NCBI RefSeq assembly: GCF_004361815.1
Contig: NZ_SNWA01000001.1
Coordinates: 1,860,001 to 1,924,000, forward strand
From: Paraburkholderia sp. BL10I2N1
GTDB taxonomy: Bacteria; Pseudomonadota; Gammaproteobacteria; Burkholderiales; Burkholderiaceae
Direction of reading: 5' to 3'
DNA length: 64,000 nucleotides
Positions 54,366 through 62,099 of the stretch are shown here, piece after piece. A program made the translations under genes and the position numbers. Numbering within the stretch: the first letter of the stretch is position 1; every line of letters begins with the position of its first letter. The notes beneath the pieces were generated by a model. The model had not been told where the DNA came from, did no database searches, and saw only the letters and a list, made by a program, of their open reading frames with translations.

Positions 54366-55332
54366 GCCCTTTGCCGCGTATGGTTTTGCCCGCCGGGCCT
54401 GCTGACGGCAGGCCGAGCAATGCTTCCAGTTCGTCCGAAACCTGCGTGAAACGCACGCTCAGGAAGTCGAGCAGCGCCCTCACACGCGGCGCCATGAATC
54501 GGTTGCGATGATAGAGCGCGTGCAGCGGCGCATCCGGATAGCGCCACTCCGGCAGAAGGATGCGCAGACCGTCGTCGCGCAGGTCAGCCTCGACGTCCCA
54601 CATCGACTTCACGACGATTCCGTAGCCGCGCAGCGCCCATTCGCGGGCAATCGCGCCGTCGTTGGTTTCGCGGGCCGTATCGAGCGGGACCGTGTAGTGC
54701 TGGACTTCATCGCCGCGCGTGAAGCGCCATTCGTTGATCGGGCCCGAAGCCGTTCCCAGCACGATGCAGTCAAAGCGTGCCAGATCATGCGGGTCTTTCG
54801 GTTGGCCATGTTTCGCGACATAGTCGGGCGACGCGCACAGCACGCGACGGTTCGGCGCAAGCGGCCGGGCGACGAGCGAACTGTCGGGCGGCGAGCCAAA
54901 GCGGATCGCGAGATCGATATCGTCCTGCAGCAGGTTCGACAGCGAATCGGACAGCGTCAGTGCGAACGTCACCTCCGGGTACTGCTCGTTGAACGCGTCG
55001 AGCCAGTGCATCAGCAGATTGCGGCCGAAGTCAGAAGTCGCGGAAATACGCACCTTGCCGCGCACGACGTTCTGCCCGGCGTGCAGGGCGGCTTCGGCGT
55101 CGTCGAGCGATTGCAGCGCCTGACGGCAGCAGTTCAGGTACAGCCGGCCCTCGTCGGTGAGCCGCAGCCGGCGCGTGGTGCGCTCGAAGAGGCGGGCGCG
55201 CAGGCCGGTTTCGAGCTTGGTCAGGCGCGCGCTCGCGGCGGCCGGTGTCAGGCCGAGCTTGCGCCCGGCAGCCGACAGGCTGCCCAGCTGCGCCGCTTCG
55301 ACGAAGAGACGGATATCCCCAAGATTGTCCAT
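54361..55332 (-). CDS. LysR family transcriptional regulator
   Basis: 323 residues from ATG at 55332 (MDNLGDIRLFVEAAQLG). Winged helix-turn-helix in 1-60 (GSLSAAGRKLGLTPAAASARLTKLE) and a periplasmic-binding-like effector domain (about 88-300). It is divergent from the VOC-MFS pair across 115 bp that contain two LysR-type dyads, the usual arrangement for a regulator controlling the adjacent transporter. The effector is unknown. Shorter start choices would break the DNA-binding domain. Confidence 0.92.
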   Translation of the reverse strand: MDNLGDIRLFVEAAQLGSLSAAGRKLGLTPAAASARLTKLETGLRARLFERTTRRLRLTDEGRLYLNCCRQALQSLDDAEAALHAGQNVVRGKVRISATSDFGRNLLMHWLDAFNEQYPEVTFALTLSDSLSNLLQDDIDLAIRFGSPPDSSLVARPLAPNRRVLCASPDYVAKHGQPKDPHDLARFDCIVLGTASGPINEWRFTRGDEVQHYTVPLDTARETNDGAIAREWALRGYGIVVKSMWDVEADLRDDGLRILLPEWRYPDAPLHALYHRNRFMAPRVRALLDFLSVRFTQVSDELEALLGLPSAGPAGKTIRGKGL

Positions 55333-55347
55333 CGATCTTTCAAAATA

Positions 55348-55366
55348 ATTTGATAATGATTCAAAT
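55348..55366. promoter_or_regulatory. LysR-type binding box 1
   Basis: ATTTGA-TAATGAT-TCAAAT is a perfect 6-bp dyad with 7-bp spacer and includes a T-N11-A core, the standard LysR recognition shape. It lies 16 bp before the LysR start, where autoregulatory sites are expected. Confidence 0.6.
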
Positions 55367-55373
55367 GCTACGC

Positions 55374-55387
55374 CAATTCTCAAATTG
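55374..55387. promoter_or_regulatory. LysR-type dyad 2
   Basis: CAATT-CTCA-AATTG, a perfect 5-bp dyad 8 bp from box 1 on the side of the VOC-MFS genes. It could be the activation site of the same regulator. Confidence 0.4.
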
Positions 55388-55447
55388 ACGCGTCGCCGGG
55401 ACAATGCGCTCCTCTGAAAGCGTTTTATGGCCGGAGGCCGTTGTTCC

Positions 55448-55834
55448 ATGAACCTCGATCGCGCGACGATCGTTACCCCCGATCTGGAAGGCGCACGACG
55501 GTTTTTCGTCGACGTCGTCGGCCTGACGGAGGGCTGGCGGCCGCCGTTCGGGGTCGCCGGTTACTGGCTGTGCAGCAACGATCGACCGGTGATCCATCTG
55601 CTCGACTCGACCGTGCCGGGCCACGCGGGCCGTGCCGTGCCGCGCATCGATCACATCGCGTTCCGGATCGAGACCCCCGCCGAATGGCTCGCGCTGCGGG
55701 AACGGCTGCAGGCTGCCGATGTGCCGTATCAGCTCGCCGACGTGCCGCTGTCGGGCGAAACGCAACTCTTCGTCGCGCCCGGCGCGGGCGTTGTCATCGA
55801 ATTTGTGATGGCCTCGCGCGGCGCGCAAACCTGA
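55448..55834 (+). CDS. VOC family (glyoxalase/dioxygenase-like) protein
   Basis: 128 residues from ATG at 55448 (MNLDRATIVTPDLEGARRF). Paired beta-alpha-beta-beta-beta modules: FFVDVVGLTEGW near 17, a metal-type HLLDST near 45, RIDHIAFRIET near 60 and VVIEFVMAS near 117. Metal ligands are plausible (His, His, Glu), but the reaction could be isomerisation, dioxygenation or simple binding of a toxic compound. It is followed by the MFS gene after 14 bp and probably shares its substrate. Confidence 0.85.
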   Translation: MNLDRATIVTPDLEGARRFFVDVVGLTEGWRPPFGVAGYWLCSNDRPVIHLLDSTVPGHAGRAVPRIDHIAFRIETPAEWLALRERLQAADVPYQLADVPLSGETQLFVAPGAGVVIEFVMASRGAQT

Positions 55835-55848
55835 CTCTGGAGCTTCCT

Positions 55849-57012
55849 ATGCCCATTCCGTTACTGGCGCTGGCGATCAGCGCGTTCGCCATCGGCACCA
55901 CCGAGTTCGTGATCATGGGGTTGCTGCCCCAGGTCGCGCAGGATCTGGCGGTGTCGTTGCCGTCCGCAGGTTTGCTGGTCAGCGGTTATGCGCTCGGCGT
56001 GGCGGTCGGTGCGCCGCTCCTCGCCGTGGTGACCAGCAAGATGCCCCGCAAGGTCGCGCTGCAACTGTTGATGGTCGTGTTCATCGTGGGCAATGTGCTC
56101 TGTGCGGTGGCGGGGAACTACACGCTGCTGATGATGGCGCGCGTCGTGACGTCGTTTGCGCACGGCTCGTTCTTCGGCATCGGTGCGGTGGTCGCGGCCT
56201 CGCTCGTGCCGCAGGAAAAGCGCGCCAGTGCGATCGCGCTGATGTTCACCGGGCTGACGCTCGCAAATGTGCTCGGCGTGCCGTTCGGCACGTTCATCGG
56301 ACAGGAATTCGGCTGGCGGATGGCGTTCTGGATCGTCGCCGGCCTCGGTGTGCTGTCGCTTGGCGGGGTGGCGGCACTGGTTCCGAACCGGCATGATTCC
56401 GGGCCGACGGGCTTGGGCCACGAAGTGCGCGTGCTGAAAGAGCCGCAGGTGTGGCTTGCGCTCGCGATGACGGTTCTCGGTTTCGGCGGCGTGTTCGTCG
56501 TGTTCACCTACATCGCGCCGATCCTCGAACAGGTGAGCGGCTTCACGCCGCGCGGCGTGACGCTGATCCTCGTGATCTTCGGTGTGGGCCTGACGGTCGG
56601 CAACACGATCGGCGGCAAGCTCGCGGACCGCGCGCTGATGCCCTCGCTGATGGGCATTCTGGTTGCGCTGGCCGTCGTGATGGCGATCTTCGCGAAGACC
56701 AGCCATTCGCAGATCGCCGCGGCGGTGACGGTATTCGTCTGGGGCATCGCGGCGTTCGCGACGGTGCCGCCGCTGCAGATGCGGGTCGTCGAGAAGGCGA
56801 CGGCGGCGCCGAATCTCGCGTCGACGCTCAACATCGGCGCATTCAACGTCGGCAATGCAGGGGGCGCCTGGCTCGGCGGCCTCGTCATCGGCCACGGCTA
56901 CGCGCTCGACATGCTGCCGTGGGTGGCAGCCGCCGTCGCGGTCGTCGCGCTGTTGCTGACGTGGTTTGCGGCCCGCCTCGACGCGCCGTCGATCGTGCCG
57001 CAGCGGATATGA
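55849..57012 (+). CDS. MFS transporter, DHA1-type efflux family
   Basis: 387 residues from ATG at 55849 (MPIPLLALAISAFAIGTTEF). Twelve hydrophobic helices; the opening GTTEFVIMGLLPQVAQDL and motif A-like SKMPRKVAL near 64 mark the AraJ/YdhP/CmlA group of proton-driven drug or sugar exporters. Probable substrate efflux linked to the VOC enzyme encoded just upstream and controlled by the divergent LysR regulator. The substrate is unknown. The upstream in-frame extension overlaps the VOC gene and is rejected. Confidence 0.92.
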   Translation: MPIPLLALAISAFAIGTTEFVIMGLLPQVAQDLAVSLPSAGLLVSGYALGVAVGAPLLAVVTSKMPRKVALQLLMVVFIVGNVLCAVAGNYTLLMMARVVTSFAHGSFFGIGAVVAASLVPQEKRASAIALMFTGLTLANVLGVPFGTFIGQEFGWRMAFWIVAGLGVLSLGGVAALVPNRHDSGPTGLGHEVRVLKEPQVWLALAMTVLGFGGVFVVFTYIAPILEQVSGFTPRGVTLILVIFGVGLTVGNTIGGKLADRALMPSLMGILVALAVVMAIFAKTSHSQIAAAVTVFVWGIAAFATVPPLQMRVVEKATAAPNLASTLNIGAFNVGNAGGAWLGGLVIGHGYALDMLPWVAAAVAVVALLLTWFAARLDAPSIVPQRI

Positions 57013-57078
57013 CAAAAGCGCACAAGCAATCCACCAGGCGCCCTCCACGATGGTGATAACAGTGTGAAGATAACTTCG

Positions 57079-57107
57079 TTGGGCGTGGCGAAAACGAATG
57101 CTAGTCT
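57079..57107 (+). promoter_or_regulatory. Candidate promoter of the XRE-cupin gene
   Basis: TTGGGC (57079-57084), 17-bp spacer, TAGTCT (57102-57107), about 50 bp before the start codon at 57158. Confidence 0.4.
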
Positions 57108-57157
57108 TGCCTCCACTCATGCTCGCCCGCCTTCCGGCGGCGCTCCTGGAGGCAACC

Positions 57158-57853
57158 ATGCATTCCCCGCTTGCTTTGGTTCGTGATCCCGCGACTGATT
57201 CGCCCGACGGCCCGGGCGCCGCAGATTTTTCCCCTGAAGCGCTGGACGCGCTGGAACATCTCGTCGGCGTGAATCTCGCCCGGCTGCGCGCGGAGCGCCA
57301 GCTATCGCTCGACGCGCTGGCGCGTGCCTCCGGCGTGTCGCGGGCGATGCTCGCGCAGATCGAGTCCGGGCGCAGCGTGCCGTCGATCAAGGTGCTCTGT
57401 AAGGTCGCAGCGGCGCTGAAGGTCTCGGTGGCGGCGTTTTTGCGACGCCATGCGGTCAACGGTTTCGAGCATCTGCCTGCCGATCGGGCGACGCGTCTCG
57501 TCAGTTCGAACGGGCGGTATACGGCACGCTCGCTGTATCCGGACGCGGAGCGGGCGGCGGCCGAGTTCCACGAGTTGCGCATTGCGCCGCTGCATACCGA
57601 AGCGGGAACGCGCCGCGCGCCCGGGACGACGGTGAATCTCGTCGTCAGCGAAGGGACGCTCGAAGTCAGCGTGCACGATCGGCGGCAGCTGCTTGCGACG
57701 GGCGACGCGATCGTCTTCGATGCCGACCAGCCGCATAGTCTGCGCAATCCCGGTGATACCGAGGCGCGGGCGTTCCGCGTGACGCTGAACGCGGAGGCGC
57801 CGCCGCGCTGGGATGTGGCGCCGCACGACAGTGCGCGCCACACGGTGTCCTGA
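57158..57853 (+). CDS. XRE-family regulator with C-terminal cupin
   Basis: 231 residues from ATG at 57158 (MHSPLALVRDPATDSP), preceded by GGAGG at the right distance. HTH_3 domain about 32-90 (NLARLRAERQLSLDALARAS, VSRAMLAQIESGRSVPSI), linker, and a cupin_2 domain about 155-225 (GTTVNLVVSEGTLEVSV, DAIVFDADQPHSLRNPG) that probably senses a small ligand. Such proteins usually control adjacent transport or catabolic genes; here the neighbours are the MFS gene upstream on the same strand and the FMN riboswitch-ribB unit downstream, neither a certain target. Confidence 0.9.
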   Translation: MHSPLALVRDPATDSPDGPGAADFSPEALDALEHLVGVNLARLRAERQLSLDALARASGVSRAMLAQIESGRSVPSIKVLCKVAAALKVSVAAFLRRHAVNGFEHLPADRATRLVSSNGRYTARSLYPDAERAAAEFHELRIAPLHTEAGTRRAPGTTVNLVVSEGTLEVSVHDRRQLLATGDAIVFDADQPHSLRNPGDTEARAFRVTLNAEAPPRWDVAPHDSARHTVS

Positions 57854-57960
57854 GTGCCACGTCGCTACACGAGGCGATGGTCTGATCGAAGTCGCCGTGC
57901 TGCATGATTGGCGCGGCTGTTGTATGCTTTGCCCGCCGGTTCGAGCCGGCAATCAGTGCG

Positions 57961-58112
57961 TCTTCAGGGCGGGGTGCAATTCCCCACCGGCGGTATGCAG
58001 GCCATGCAGTCTGGCCAGCGAGCCCGCGAGCGCCCGCGCGGTACGTGGTAGCGGGGTCAGCAGATCTGGTGCGATGCCAGAGCCGACGGTCATAGTCCGG
58101 ATGGAAGAAGAT
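57961..58112 (+). ncRNA. FMN riboswitch (RFN element)
   Basis: The RFN conserved blocks are all present in order: TCTTCAGGGCGGGGTGCAAT at 57961, TCCCCACCGGCGGTA, AGCCCGCGAGCGCC near 58020, GTCAGCAGATCTGGTG near 58056, GCCAGAGCCGACGGTCATAG and the closing GTCCGGATGGAAGAAGA that pairs with the 5' P1 strand. The aptamer starts about 330 nt before ribB. I find no T-tract terminator between the aptamer and ribB, so control of translation or a Rho-dependent step is likelier. A TATGCT at 57923-57928 may be the promoter -10. Confidence 0.95.
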
Positions 58113-58288
58113 GTGCAGATAGTCATGGTCCATCCCATGCGTGCTGCCCGTGGTTCGAGGCGGCGTGTGGACGTGTCTTCTTGCCCGGTCTGCGGTTAGC
58201 GCGGATGTTGGCGAGCGAGGCGCGTGGTTCTGTCTGTTTGCAATGCCCTGAAACGTTTTTCGCCCAACTTTTGCGATGAGCGTTTCAC

Positions 58289-59008
58289 ATGTCCTTTACA
58301 ACTTTTCCCGCACCGGCCACGTTCGTTGAAAGTGCGTTCGCCGATCTCCCGCTGCTTGCCACCGAAGCTGTCCCGCCCCGTATCGCCGCTGCGCTGCAGG
58401 CGATGCGCGACGGCCGCGCTGTCGTCCTGCAGGACGATCACGACCGCGAGAACGAAGCCGACCTGATTGTCTCCGCCGAGCGTCTCAGCAACGAGACCAT
58501 GGCGCTCCTGATCCGCGAATGCAGCGGCATCGTGTGTCTGTGTCTGCCCGACGAGACGATCCGCGCGCTCGAACTGCCGCCGATGGCGGTCAACAACGAA
58601 AGCCGTCATGGCACGGCGTTCACGGTGTCGATCGAGGCGCGCGAGGGCGTATCGACAGGCGTATCGGCTGCCGACCGCGTGACGACGATCCGCGCTGCGA
58701 TTGCCGACAACGCGAAGGCGGCCGACATCGTGCGTCCGGGCCACGTGTTCCCGTTGCGGGCGATGCCGGGTGGCGTGCTTGCGCGCCGCGGCCATACGGA
58801 AGGCACCGTCGATCTGGCGATTCTGGCGGGGCTGAAGCCGGCTGGCGTGCTGTGCGAGCTGATGAATCCGGACGGCACGATGACGCGCGGCGCGGATGTG
58901 GAGCGCTTTGCCGAGCAGCACAAGCTGCCGATGCTGACGATCGCGGAACTGGTCGAGTTTCGTGAAGCGCTCGCTGCGGCGCGTGAGTACTGCACAGACG
59001 CGGCGTGA
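58289..59008 (+). CDS. ribB: 3,4-dihydroxy-2-butanone-4-phosphate synthase
   Basis: 239 residues, making the four-carbon unit of riboflavin from ribulose-5-phosphate. Catalytic acidic loop [15 protein letters not shown] near 50, [19 protein letters not shown] near 108 and [20 protein letters not shown] near 152 are intact. It is the monofunctional RibB form with no GTP cyclohydrolase II domain fused. The FMN riboswitch upstream shows it is repressed by FMN; a riboswitch-controlled solitary ribB is usually an extra copy besides a main rib operon. Confidence 0.96.
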   Translation: MSFTTFPAPATFVESAFADLPLLATEAVPPRIAAALQAMRDGRAVVLQDDHDRENEADLIVSAERLSNETMALLIRECSGIVCLCLPDETIRALELPPMAVNNESRHGTAFTVSIEAREGVSTGVSAADRVTTIRAAIADNAKAADIVRPGHVFPLRAMPGGVLARRGHTEGTVDLAILAGLKPAGVLCELMNPDGTMTRGADVERFAEQHKLPMLTIAELVEFREALAAAREYCTDAA

Positions 59009-59465
59009 ACCGTCACAGGCTCGCGCACGACGATGCGCGCGGGTCCGTGTCACCGATGTTTGGGGAAGGGCGGCGCGCCCCGCGAAGGCTCTTTTAATCA
59101 GGGGAACGTGCCTTTCCGCCCGCATTGCGGCGTCGGGCGGCGCTTCTCTGGCTCGGCCAGGCGGCGCTCCTTCCTCCTTGCATAGCACTCGCGCCGGCCA
59201 ACATCTACATGGTTCAATTGCGCGATTTCGCCAATTGTTTTGTGTTCTGCGCAACACTCAATGGGGGTTGGCCGACGTCGAACGGTCCGCTTGTCATCTG
59301 CGGACATAAAGGGACGAGACGGCTTCCGACATAAAGGAGCCGTCGAGTTTTCACGGGGGCGCTCGCGTTATACGGTCGACGCAAGCCCGCGGCACTGAGC
59401 AGGTTGGGAGAGTAGCGCGGCAGGCTCGATCTTGATGCCTCGTTACCTGAAGACGCCGGGATCGC
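59009..59465. other. Non-coding region between ribB and the HAD gene, upstream part
   Basis: No gene is supported. A small minus-strand frame (59098-59307) is rich in Arg and Glu and looks like a non-coding shadow or part of a repeated element. A GGGC/GCCC-rich hairpin near 59066-59080 followed by CTCTTTT may end the ribB transcript weakly. A direct repeat GACATAAAGG occurs at 59303 and 59328. Confidence 0.45.
59318..59344. repeat. Inverted repeat with embedded direct repeat
   Basis: GACGGCT (59318-59324) and AGCCGTC (59338-59344) are exact reverse complements flanking a 13-nt loop that contains GACATAAAGG; the same 10-mer stands 25 bp upstream at 59303. The arrangement resembles the end of a mobile or repeated element but no transposase is present. 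Confidence 0.55.
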
Positions 59466-59569
59466 GCTGCTGCACTCGGGCCTTCTCTGGCGCCGCGGCT
59501 GCGCGAGTGGCGCATCACGATCAACGCCGTCGCGCCCGGCTTTATCGAAACTCAGATGACGGCGGCGAC
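59466..59569 (+). pseudogene. Decayed fragment of a short-chain dehydrogenase (FabG-type)
   Basis: In one frame this stretch encodes AAALGPSLAPRLREW followed by RITINAVAPGFIETQMTAA. The latter is the conserved segment of FabG-type SDR proteins in which NAVAPGFIET follows the catalytic YxxxK helix. An in-frame stop lies just upstream (59448-59450), no start or NAD-binding glycine motif precedes it and homology ends within 20 codons after MTAA, directly before the HAD stop codon. It is therefore a short remnant of a gene deleted here, best matched in memory to the about 450-residue FabG4-like reductases of Burkholderia. Confidence 0.65.
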
Positions 59570-59585
59570 AGCGGCGATGCAAGCA

Positions 59586-60272
59586 CTACGACTGCACGTC
59601 GCAGAATTCTCCACGCAGGCCCGCCTCGACGAGCGCGGGCAGTTCGTCCATGTGTTCCATGATCCGCGAGATGCCCATGTTGCGCAGCACGTCCGCGTAA
59701 CCATCGGGGATATGGCTTGCGCCGACGAACGCGATCGTCTTCATGCCTGCCGCACGCGCGGCATTCAGCCCCGCGATGCTGTCCTCGACGACGAGGCAAC
59801 GCGTCGGCTCGACGCCAAGCTGCTGGGCTGCCAGCAGATACACATCGGGATAAGGCTTCGGCCGCGCGACCTGCTCGGCGCTGAAGATGCGCCCAGCAAA
59901 AATCTCCGTCAGACCCGCGCGCCGCACCGATGCCGTGACACGCGTCATCCGGCTGTTCGACACGACCGCCGCCGGCAGCGCGACGCGTTGTAGCGCCTCG
60001 CGCACGCCATGAACCGCGCTGAGCGACGAGGCGAGCGCAAGCTCGACGTTGTGCTCGACGGTCTCGAGGAAATCCGCCGGCAGCATCACATTGAAACGGG
60101 ATTGGACGCCTTCGAGAAAGCGCGAGGTCTGCTGGCCGAACGCCGTCTTCACGACGGGCTGGAAATCGATGCCAGGGAAAGTGGTCGAAAGCGTATCGAG
60201 CAGGACGTGGTCGGCGATGACTTCACTGTCGACGAGGACACCGTCGCAGTCACAGATAAGATGGTCGAGCAT
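59586..60272 (-). CDS. HAD-superfamily (subfamily IA) phosphatase
   Basis: 228 residues. Motif I DCDGVLVDSE (8-17) with both catalytic Asp, motif II VVSNSRMT near 105, motif III Lys in ARPKPYPDVYLLA near 143 and motif IV VVEDSIAGLNAARAAGM near 165. A helical cap sits between motifs I and II. It resembles the YieH/phosphoglycolate-phosphatase group. It lies 147 bp downstream of glpK on the same strand, so a role with glycerol-3-phosphate or related sugar phosphates is possible, but the substrate is not shown by sequence. Confidence 0.87.
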   Translation of the reverse strand: MLDHLICDCDGVLVDSEVIADHVLLDTLSTTFPGIDFQPVVKTAFGQQTSRFLEGVQSRFNVMLPADFLETVEHNVELALASSLSAVHGVREALQRVALPAAVVSNSRMTRVTASVRRAGLTEIFAGRIFSAEQVARPKPYPDVYLLAAQQLGVEPTRCLVVEDSIAGLNAARAAGMKTIAFVGASHIPDGYADVLRNMGISRIMEHMDELPALVEAGLRGEFCDVQS

Positions 60273-60419
60273 GCAGAAAACAGGAACGCAGGGCAGGTTG
60301 GCGAACCTCGCCGGTATCCGGAGACAGACAAGGTTTTGATTGCGCCATGATACGTGCTTTTGCGAGCCGCACCTGGCAATGGGCTGCGGCGTTACTTCAT
60401 ACGCTCGCCGCGCTTTCGT

Positions 60420-61928
60420 TCAATGCGCCGTCGCATCATCGGCCCAGGCTTTGGCGGCGCGCACCGCGCGATGCCACCCGTCGAGGCATCCTTCCACCTC
60501 GTTCGCTTGCATTGCGGGCGAGAAGCGGTGATCGAGCTTCCACTGGCTCCTGAGTTCGTCGACATCCTTCCAGTAGCCGACCGCAAGACCGGCCAGATAG
60601 GCCGCGCCGAGCGCCGTCGTTTCGCTGATCTTCGGACGCACTGCGTCGACGCCAAGAATATCGGCCTGGAACTGCATGAGCAGGTTATTCGCGCAGGCGC
60701 CGCCGTCGACGCGCAGTTCGCCGACCCGTATGCCCGAGTCCGCTTCCATTGCCCGCAGCACATCGACCGACTGGTACGCGATCGAATCGAGCGCTGCGCG
60801 TGCAATATGCGCGGACGTGGTTCCGCGCGTGACGCCGAACAGTGTGCCGCGTGCGCGCGCATTCCAGTGCGGCGCGCCGAGCCCGGCAAACGCAGGCACG
60901 AGATAGACGCCATCGCAATGCGGCACGCCGCGCGCAAGCGATTCGATTTCCGCTGCGCTGTGGATGATGCCGAGCCCGTCGCGCAGCCATTGCACGACCG
61001 CCCCCGCGATGAAAATGCTGCCTTCGAGCGCGTAGTTGATCTGGTCGCCAAGCTGCCAGGCGATGGTCGTGATCAGGTTGTTCTTCGACTCGATCGGTTC
61101 GTCGCCGGTGTTCATCACGAGGAAACAGCCGGTGCCATAGGTGTTCTTCACCATGCCCGACTGCGTGCACATCTGGCCGAAGAGCGCCGCGTGCTGGTCG
61201 CCCGCGATGCCCGCGAGCGGAATGGTCGAGGCGAATACCGTGGTTTTGGTCGGTCCGTACACTTCCGAGGAAGGGCGCACTTCAGGCAGCATGCTGCGTG
61301 GGATATCGAGCGCATCGAGCAGTTCGTCATCCCATTGCAGCGTATGGATGTTGAAGAGCATGGTGCGCGATGCGTTCGTGACGTCGGTGACATGCAGGCC
61401 GTGCCGCGTGAAGTTCCACACGAGCCAGCTGTCGACCGTGCCGAATGCGAGCTTGCCCTGGCGCGCCTTTTCGCGGGCGCCTTCGACGTTATCGAGGATC
61501 CAGCGGATTTTCGTGGCCGAGAAGTAGGAGTCGATCGGCAGACCGGTTTTCGCGCGCACTTTCGCTTCAAGGCCCTGTGCTTTCAGCTGGTCGCAGAAGT
61601 CCGCCGTGCGGCGGTCCTGCCAGACGATTGCGTTGTAGATCGGGTGCCCGGTTTCTCGATCCCAGACGACTGTGGTTTCGCGCTGGTTCGTGATGCCGAT
61701 TGCCGCGATGGACGTGCCGTTCAAGCCGGCCCGCGTGACCGCTTCGGCGGCGACGCCGGCCTGGGTCGACCAGATCTCCTGCGGATCGTGTTCGACCCAG
61801 CCCGGCCGCGGATAAATCTGCTCGAACTCCTTCTGCGCCATCGACACCACACTACCGTGACGGTCGAACAGCATCGCGCGGGAACTCGTTGTCCCTTGAT
61901 CGAGCGCGAGGATGTACTGGTCCTGCAT
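60420..61928 (-). CDS. glpK: Glycerol kinase
   Basis: 502 residues from ATG at 61928 ([20 protein letters not shown]), with GGAGAAGAGA upstream as ribosome-binding site; longer in-frame starts are rejected. FGGY kinase: phosphate-1 loop DQGTTSSR near 10, [20 protein letters not shown] near 80, [13 protein letters not shown] near 320 and [13 protein letters not shown] near 405. It phosphorylates glycerol to glycerol-3-phosphate. It follows glpD by 171 bp on the same strand and probably belongs to the same GlpR-controlled unit. Confidence 0.97.
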   Translation of the reverse strand: MQDQYILALDQGTTSSRAMLFDRHGSVVSMAQKEFEQIYPRPGWVEHDPQEIWSTQAGVAAEAVTRAGLNGTSIAAIGITNQRETTVVWDRETGHPIYNAIVWQDRRTADFCDQLKAQGLEAKVRAKTGLPIDSYFSATKIRWILDNVEGAREKARQGKLAFGTVDSWLVWNFTRHGLHVTDVTNASRTMLFNIHTLQWDDELLDALDIPRSMLPEVRPSSEVYGPTKTTVFASTIPLAGIAGDQHAALFGQMCTQSGMVKNTYGTGCFLVMNTGDEPIESKNNLITTIAWQLGDQINYALEGSIFIAGAVVQWLRDGLGIIHSAAEIESLARGVPHCDGVYLVPAFAGLGAPHWNARARGTLFGVTRGTTSAHIARAALDSIAYQSVDVLRAMEADSGIRVGELRVDGGACANNLLMQFQADILGVDAVRPKISETTALGAAYLAGLAVGYWKDVDELRSQWKLDHRFSPAMQANEVEGCLDGWHRAVRAAKAWADDATAH

Positions 61929-62099
61929 GTGTCTCTTCTCCATGTTCGTCGTGACTCGCCGGGACGCTGGTTCAGCGACAGGCGAGTGAATGGCGTTGCC
62001 TACAGCATGCCGCAACGATCGCGATCCGGCCATCGTCCCGTAACGGTGCGACGTCAGGCACGCGAGGCGCCGCCTGTCGCTGGGTAAGTCGCGCGGGCC

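Noticed and set aside
59098..59307. 69-codon minus-strand frame, Arg/Glu-rich
   Set aside because: No domain or ribosome-binding site; lies in a decayed non-coding region.
60354..62087. 577-codon plus-strand frame opposite glpK
   Set aside because: Shadow; glpK has all kinase motifs in the other strand.
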